NCBI GenBank assembly: GCA_040437565.1
Contig: JBDOQK010000072.1
Coordinates: 1 to 64,000 of the forward strand
Length of the DNA: 64,000 nucleotides
Source of the DNA: Albugo candida
Lineage: Eukaryota > Oomycota > Peronosporomycetes > Albuginales
Reading direction: 5' to 3'
This document shows positions 56,901-64,000 of the stretch, piece by piece (position 1 is the first letter of the stretch; every line of letters starts with the position of its first letter). Position numbers and translations under genes: made by a program. Under the pieces are notes generated by a model. It was given only the letters and a program-made list of their open reading frames with translations. It was not told the origin of the DNA and ran no database searches.

Positions 56901-59900
56901 TCCATATTCCGAAAACAACGAGATAAGAATCCATAGACACGCAATCAGTGCGAGGCAGCATCACGACAATAGCGAAAATGAGGCATTTGGATGATAGGGT
57001 GGCATCGGATCCTATCAAATACTAAGAACATCGAGGATGAGGCGGTGTCTCGAATCATCATCAGAGCCGATATTCAAGGTGGCCGAAGTCCTGGGGTCCG
57101 TGTGCAAGGAGAACTTTCGTGCTACACTTACTTTAAGGATTGATGGAGTGAAAGTTCACGGCGTTTTTATCTGCGCCTCTCGCCTAGCCTCAATCATTTA
57201 CATCATCTGACCATAGACGTTGTGTACGACCAGCAAAATAGTTATGGGCATTCCGAGTCTCCATTTCTTGCATTTGAAAAAAACCATCCAGTCGCAACGT
57301 ACTCGAAAATTTATATTCGAATTCGTCTTTCGTATCGTATAAAACCGCGCTACTTAGGATATGCCTCTGGTTCACTGTATAAGCTCTTATCTTTCATGGA
57401 TGGTAGGTTGCCGAAGCGTTTGTAAGTTGTGCAGTTCTGTCCAGATGGTTGCTTTACCTTGTTGCGACAAAAATATGGAAGAGGAATTCGCTAATTGGAA
57501 CTCGTTGCAGGTTAATCTGAAGATGTTGAATGAATTGATGCAAAGGCTGAAGGCAAGTGCAAACTTTCCGAGATAGGAAGAGCATAGCTTGAGTGAAATC
57601 AGGTACCTAGACATCGCTTTCTTTGATCTCTTCTCTAGCTCAGTCCCCATTCTAACGAGCTACCATTCCGACAAGACTACTAATCGAACTGGGATAAATT
57701 TATCTTCAAAGTTTTGAGTTCTCTGAGGACGGCGAGCAACAAACTTCAGCGTCGTTGATCATTTTGCCAACGAAAAGCAAACGAAAACCTCAAGCTGTTC
57801 CTCAGTTTCTTAAGCTCTTCTAAGCGAAAAGAGTACTTAACAAACAGTGGAAAAAGTCAGCATTGAATTGTGCTTAGTCAGCTGTATCAAATAGTAGAAG
57901 CGTGTGAATTCAATGCACTCGAAATTTTTCGTTTCTTTACTCCGCGACAAAATTCCACTTGCGTATTGATCACGTCGTACTAGACGGTTGGAACATTTCC
58001 GTAGTTCGAGTACTTAAGGCTACGCAATACTCCATCTGGTATATATCTCATAGCTATTCACAACCCGGAAGCAGTGGTTTGAACTCAGATTTGATACTTT
58101 TCAAAACGGTAGCCTGTTTGGTTGGAATAATGGATGCTTGCATGACCTGGTATCTATTTACAACGCGCGGGCAAATCCTTTTAGCATGAATGACGCTAGC
58201 GATCGCTTCTCACAAGAACGATATGTCAACTATGTGTGTCAACTATCAATGCCCACAAAAGCCGATATCGCTCCGCTAAGCCACTGCTTTTGATGTCAAA
58301 GTTGGGTACTGCACAAAATCGTCCATGTGACGGATTCATAGCCTAATATCATACTTTATCAGTCAACGGTATCGCGTTCGTCGGATTGAATTGGCATTTG
58401 CGAACCTGGAGATCATCTCTTGGCTACTATTTTCAGGTCTCCCTGGCTGAAAGCTTAGCTGGTCCGTGTTCCGCGCATTCGGACGAGATATTGAGGCACT
58501 TGCACGGATTAAAGTGGACACTAGACGCTGCGCGAACCGGGACCGTTCTTTTGTCGGAGCTACCATGGATTTCGAAAGAGGCAGTAAGACTTTATCAATC
58601 GAAAGACACTAAGTTCTTACCATGTGTTTCCCAACAACGCAATATATATTCCTAATCATTCCCCGCGCTCTTGGCAATGCTGTAGGCATAATCTCAAAGA
58701 GAGGTGAATAAGGGCACCAAATACCACTCAAAGATACAAACATCAAACTTAAAGTGAAGCCTAGTTCATCAGCAATACTTGACGATAGCACTGCATTGAA
58801 AGACGCGAGATGGATCGCAACTCAAGCCAGTCAACATTTATTGAGCCTGTGCCGTCCTTCAATGCACAGCACGTGAGAGTTCTTCAGAAGCATTCTCAGT
58901 AGCGCGTGCTTCGTTTCCGATGATAACACGCTTGTAACGTCTATTGAGTAGTGCATGTGCAAAGCGTTGAGGATTTGATACCACGGTATATAAAGGCGAT
59001 CGATATTATTTTGTACAATTCGCATCTTCCCATCTTTCTGAGACTCACGAGCCAGAAATCTTCACGTACGTCAGAAAGCCGTTATTAATACGGGGCAAAA
59101 TAAGTTTGTGGATTACGGAATTACCCGAACGAGTGTTTGATTTCTCAGAAGCTTGCAGCAACGCATCAGAAATCATTGGTCATTTGACTGCTACCTGAAA
59201 GCCGGTACTTTTGTGAAATGCACGATAATCTTGAAGGATCGGGATTTATACATATATGTGCGTTTTTGTTCCCACCGTTGGAACTGACAGCTCATAGAAA
59301 TCTTCAGAAATACCCAAATTGCCGTGTTTATTTTGCAATGCATGGCTTCCATCCGTCACATATAGCTGCTGATTTGCGTATCGCAGCAGAAAGACGAAAG
59401 CGTGTCTCGGGAAAAAGAAAAGGTGAAGTGACCACCGACTCGGATGCATGGATCTCACGCGGTCGCAAAAGGCAATTATCAATTCTCGTCGTGTCACTGT
59501 CCACTATCTTTGTTCTGCTTTTTTTTGGTCTGCTTTTTTTTGGTCTGCTTTTAATATTTTTTGGATGTACGGTAAGCGAAAAGACGGACGCCGCGTTCCT
59601 TGTGATATTCCATCGATTCGGTGCTCAAATTTGTATCTAAATCCTAATTCAAATGAAAACATTGGAGACTCTGCATCATATCGATGGCTACGATCAGGAT
59701 ACAGCGATACGCGCATTTCATTCATATCGACATTGTTGACGAAGTTGAATCGGTACATTGTCAGTGGGATTTTGCACTCGGATGACATTGCCAAAATCTC
59801 ATAAACCGTCTGAGCTCCAAAACGTTAATGACAAAACTCTTCAAGTACGCTGTCGTCGTAGAAGAGGGCTTTTCGACGTCGAGAATACCACCATTTGAAG

Positions 59901-61664
59901 CGACAGAGCAAGAGTCTTCTCAGCAAAGGTCAAATTGGATAAGTGGGACATTGAAATAAATCGCTTTCTGGACTCTCTCTCAATTTTGGTGTCGCTTTCA
60001 AGAAATAGAAACCCTACATCAGCTACTCGAGCAGCTTGAAGAGCTCGTCTTAATTCGGTTGTAGATGTGTAATTATCCCGCAGACATTAGCATGAATCGA
60101 ATTATTTCGTTCGTCTAATGGTCGAATGGATTTCAAGCGGCTTTGGACACAACGCACTTGGTCTTAATCACCAATGGTTACCCATGTGCCCGCGTGCCCG
60201 CTTCTCCTCATCAAATGTGGTCCGATGAAAGCCACTCGAGCACATCACCGTATAGGTAGTGTACTTCCATGATTCTGAAGCAACACAACGGATATATTCG
60301 TGCGAGATCCATGTTTTTTTATCGTTTTGTGTGTCCTGACATCTTCAGATGTAATGTGTGGCTAGTTAGCGATGGGATCGAAGAGGCGGGTTTCAACTCT
60401 CAATTGTAGCGTGCATCCAGCATCTATATCGACTTCAGCGGAGAAACTCGTAATATTAGCAATTTTTTATCTCATCCCCAGTGAGCTTTCCGTTGCCTAT
60501 ATCAACTTCCGATCAAATTGCAATCTTAGCCACTTCACATAGCTTATTTGTTGTGGCCTTTCAAAATTCCTTAAATTTTCGTGTATGGCTCGGGCTGGAC
60601 CCTTAACACCCAACTTGATCGCGAAGCAATCCATGAAGCCACGTATTTACACAAATTACGACAATATCTAAAGTATGTTAAGAGCACATAATTAACTTTG
60701 CATTCCCGTAGAAAAGAGACTTCGACAAGATGAAAAGAACGCGTCAGCAAAGTCGTAAGCAGATACAATTGCATGAAATTGAGTCCTATCAGTTCCACCA
60801 TAATACTAGTATGAGTACACCACGTAATGCTTCAGTGTCAAAACTGCTTGTAGAAATCGCCTGTCTTGAAATTCTTGGTATCCGATCGTAAACGCAAGAC
60901 ATAGCTTGCATTCGCAAAGGATCTTCCGATGATTCCCATTTCTCTACCCCGTCGCTAATAGTCATGGATATTAATACTGATGTTGACGCACCACCAATCC
61001 AGACGGATATGCGGTAGATTATTGTAACTCTCATAACTCTCAATAGCACCTTCTTGCCACAATGCCGTAACTCTACTCCAATCACTGGTGCCCTTTTTTA
61101 AGCTTCATTTGGATCAAAAATGGCTACTAAACTTGCGTAAAGTTGTGCAATAGGTCCCACATCAGTCTGAGCCTAGTGTATGCAATTTAACCTCATTGTT
61201 TTTAGTCACCTGATGCGTCCACCGATTTCATGACTAGCTGCTCTAGCCTTCAGCATTCGCATTTTCTCTTCGAGTTGCAGTGGTTGCAATAAATTTCTGA
61301 CGTGATGCGTAAAGTAAGCAAAGGGACATTTACAAGACAGAACTTAATCGAAGGGTTACTCGCAAGCATGATATGTGACGACGGGATTGATCTCAGCATG
61401 GAGGCAGTGGCTGCAACCGAAAATACTCTCATCTACAGAAGAGTTTCAGATTGTATTTACGACAAATGAAATCGATGCGCATTGAAAAGCTGACATACCT
61501 AAAAACTTTTTGGTACAGCTGTATGAGTGTTCTTCACGCCAGCATGTATGGAGATACATGGCTTTTCATGAAAAGCGCTCCCATACCATCTCTAGCGACC
61601 ATACTGATACCACGTATCCCAAGAAATCAAAGGATACACGAAAAACAGCCATAATGCAACTCAG
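53991..61664. other. Gene-poor stretch of about 7.7 kb
   Basis: No gene supported. Open frames are short, scattered over both strands and without recognisable motifs. Those I looked at longest are 55336-55626 (minus, 96 residues), 57954-58189 and 58386-58655 (plus); none could be extended by plausible splicing. There is no LTR or ITR pair, no long duplication and no scaffold gap. It may be old degraded repeat sequence. Confidence 0.45.
59218..59640 (+). CDS. Doubtful 140-residue open frame with one membrane segment
   Basis: The longest frame in the gene-poor stretch. It has a basic segment (RRKRVSGKRKGEV) followed by a hydrophobic stretch (LSILVVSLSTIFVLLFFGLL) that partly comes from a short tandem DNA repeat (TTTTTTTGGTCTGC about three times near 59519-59550). 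The rest lacks coding bias. Listed for completeness; probably not a gene. Confidence 0.15.
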   Translation: MHDNLEGSGFIHICAFLFPPLELTAHRNLQKYPNCRVYFAMHGFHPSHIAADLRIAAERRKRVSGKRKGEVTTDSDAWISRGRKRQLSILVVSLSTIFVLLFFGLLFFGLLLIFFGCTVSEKTDAAFLVIFHRFGAQICI

Positions 61665-63960
61665 AATGCTTGACTACATGCATCTTACGGACACGTTGGA
61701 TGCACGCTGTCCTCTATATAGTCAGACAGAGAAATATTGATGAATTCCACTACTGTTGCTAAACGAAAAGTCACAAGAACGTTGGCATCTTGCATGTGTA
61801 CATTTGCTCGATTCTGTCACGCAATGATTGCTGTCTTCACGGTTGCAGGGCAGAATCGAGTCCATTTGGCATTGTAGGGATAAGGATAGAGACGTTTTGT
61901 CAGGTCTCCTGCTTCGACAAGGTATTACTGTCGGTCATATTTGCATTAGGCGCTACACAAAAGTAGTCTTCGTGTAGAAACCAGTCACAAAGATACTGAA
62001 AAGATACCTTGGGATGGCGATACTTTATTTACAGTAAAATCTGACGATGTACTTCAAATTATATCCGGCTTCCGATCAATTGAGACGTAAGCAGCATCGC
62101 ATGGTCGGTACATGTCAGCAATTGGGAATATCGGACTACGAATCTTCTATTTGAATGGGCGTATTTCTGGACAGCCATCAACTGAGACTTTGGAATATTG
62201 AGTTCTCCTCATAGGGACATATATCCCGCGGACCATGACTCTGTCAGGTCGAAAAATGCTACCTTCCATCAAGCAAGCCTTGTTGTAAGCGAAGTTGATC
62301 TTTATTGAGCATTTTGACTTGATAAACTCAAAAAAAATAGATGACGAAGTTATGCACTTATACGTCTCACCAGTAATTGTCACGTTCTAGTTCCATGTTC
62401 GCAAAGGCCTCATGCAGATAGATCTTGCCCCAATATTGATTATGCGGTTGGGCAGAAGTCACAGTTTAACGGTAGGGATAACATAAGTAGTGTGGTTCCA
62501 TATATTGTGGTGGTGATTCGAGCCATGATCCATTTTCTAAAGGATCATCACAATCCAATAATCCGGAAACATTTATATTCGTACGTACCACCTTGCTAGG
62601 GGTCTTATCAGCATATCTCAATCTCCTCAGCGAAAATTTCGTGGGTTTTGACTGTGCTTTTGTCGAGAAACTAGGGTATCGCAAGTGCGGGTCGACAGTT
62701 GAGATGTAAAAGGTGGGTTCGCAAAGATTTATCATGGCATTTTACATGGCTTACATGGATCGTAACCATGACAAATCTTCTCTTTTTCAACGCTGCTGGC
62801 CCGACAAGATCAAACCCTGAAATTGCCATTATGTACCGTATAGACCTCCCATCTAGCGATTCTTCTCCATTGAAAGAGACGAGGTACTATGATCCACAAG
62901 ATGTGGGAAATCAGGACCATACGCTTCGTTTTACTCCTTAACCAAAGACTTTTACAACCTAATTAGCGTTTTCGTCGAAACGTAAAAAAATTCTTTTAGT
63001 TGGAAAATATCTGTGCAGAGTTTGATCGTGGATAGGATGCTGGCGTACTGGCTGTATAGACGGACGCTCGGTACTGACAAATTTCTAGATAGGATTTAAA
63101 AGATGATCTAAAGAAGATCTATTCATTTATGCAGTATGTAGATCACTGTCGCTTAGATTACGGTCTTGATGCTCCAGCGATCGTGCTCAAGTCAGCGAAC
63201 CTAAGCCTGAGAAGGATCTATAATATATTGTGATCAAGAAAGATATATACATTTGGTAATAAATGGATCAACTACCGACGACAATGTATAAAGAGGCTAT
63301 AAAGGGTTTAGGAACGTCCGCTCAACAATAACATATTCGTTATGGTGATGATAGCGACGATGGTAGGTCATTGGATATCACAAATCCGGCAATCAACAGT
63401 GCCGAGAGGTTTACAAAGCTCATGCTCGTAACCGCGTTGATCGCTTTCCTAGCGTTAGCAGACATTGGGTGGGGGACCATCGCTACTTGATACTTTTGTA
63501 TTCAGCTTTAATACAAGGAATGAGACGAAACCAATCACTGGCAGTTACGATACAGTATAACTCGATATACTTGATCCCGTACGTTAATCTTACTCCCGAG
63601 CATTTCCTGAAACAAAACTCTGTCGACAAGTAGTCTTTCTCGTCGGACATGCATCTGTACAGGAATGACATGAACGCCAACAACTAGTTATGGGATCATA
63701 AACGTTTCTCCTACCTTTATGGCAGAATATTCGTGCGTTATTGGTGGATTTCAAGTTTGGATAGAAGTTGCTCAAGGAGCGAGATCATAGTGCTTACTGT
63801 CACCATCATATAGGGTGATCCCTGATGCAGTTTACTTGGCCGTATATTGTCATTAGGCACAGGGTGCTTTAATGCATTCGCGTGATTCTTCAACTCAGTC
63901 GATTCGACTCCATTGAGTGAAATCACTAACTTTCGTCTTAAGAGAGAAGATGGAAGAGAT
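61665..63960 (+). pseudogene. Decayed second copy of the secreted-protein locus
   Basis: About 2.3 kb colinear with 43915-44375 joined to 51774-53990. 61665-62575 matches the upstream region, and 62530-63480 matches the coding part in scattered form (for example HLYSYVPP.. / GVLSAYL-like start, MQYVDHCRLDYGLDA against HGDYIRINYDLDA of the intact copy). Matching of the downstream segment extends to about 63910. The coding part is broken at many points and there is no long open frame. The copy lacks the copia element, so the duplication is older than that insertion or the insertion hit only one copy. Confidence 0.7.
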
Positions 63961-64000
63961 GAACGATCACGCAAAAGGGTACAAGAACGGGTCGAAAATT

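Noticed and set aside
59519-59560. A microsatellite or regulatory repeat
   Set aside because: Only about three short units of a T-rich 14-mer; too little to call anything beyond local slippage.
1-64000. CRISPR arrays, bacterial operons, ribosome-binding sites or rRNA genes
   Set aside because: The window is intron-containing eukaryotic DNA; no regularly spaced repeats, Shine-Dalgarno-led gene strings or rRNA sequence were seen.

Overview
This window looks like nuclear DNA from a small, compact eukaryotic genome. Almost every recognisable gene is cut by short introns (about 40-75 nt) with GT..AG ends and often a CTAAC-type branch point just before the acceptor. Neighbouring genes are tens to a few hundred bases apart, often divergent or tail to tail. 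Gene content (coatomer alpha, NF-YA, COQ3, COQ8, frataxin, PEX16, DCAF13/SOF1), intron style and decayed Ty1/copia elements primed by initiator Met-tRNA fit an oomycete-like organism, possibly an Albugo-type obligate parasite. That assignment is inference; no marker gene here proves it.

Region 1 (1-20.3 kb) is dense housekeeping sequence: a partial gene, NF-YA, coatomer alpha, COQ3, an unrecognised 712-residue zinc-finger protein (12 exons), a NadD-type adenylyltransferase, frataxin, a TMEM184/DUF300 membrane protein, a Tim21/Coa1-like mitochondrial protein, ribokinase, a CUE-CCCH-CCCH-DUF1771-Smr protein, DCAF13/SOF1 and D-aminoacyl-tRNA deacylase. Several act in mitochondria (COQ3, frataxin, the Tim21/Coa1-like protein, and COQ8 later).

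Region 2 (20.4-38.5 kb) mixes short multi-exon genes that only appear after hand splicing (180, 160, 128, 85 and about 130 residues) with PEX16, a decayed ubiquitin-specific protease, an unrecognised 202-residue gene, COQ8, and two partly resolved membrane-protein genes that sit across misassembled gaps.

Region 3 (38.5-51.8 kb) is a graveyard. A partial reverse-oriented copy of the coatomer alpha gene is split by a decayed copia element with matching LTRs and a 5-bp target duplication. A second, larger copia element follows; it carries a reversed copia fragment, which itself carries a 0.64-kb insertion flanked by a 15-bp direct repeat.

Region 4 (51.8-64 kb) holds a 350-residue secreted-protein gene with a clear signal peptide, and at 61.7-64 kb a decayed second copy of the same locus. 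The second copia element landed about 0.74 kb upstream of the intact copy. Between the two loci, 54.0-61.6 kb, no supported gene was found.

Assembly warning: there are twelve runs of exactly 100 N. At least nine are flanked on both sides by the same sequence (18 bp to 986 bp), as expected when overlapping contig ends are scaffolded without being merged. Apparent duplications at those points (34.0-35.9, 36.0-37.0, 41.5-43.6 kb and smaller ones) are most likely artefacts.
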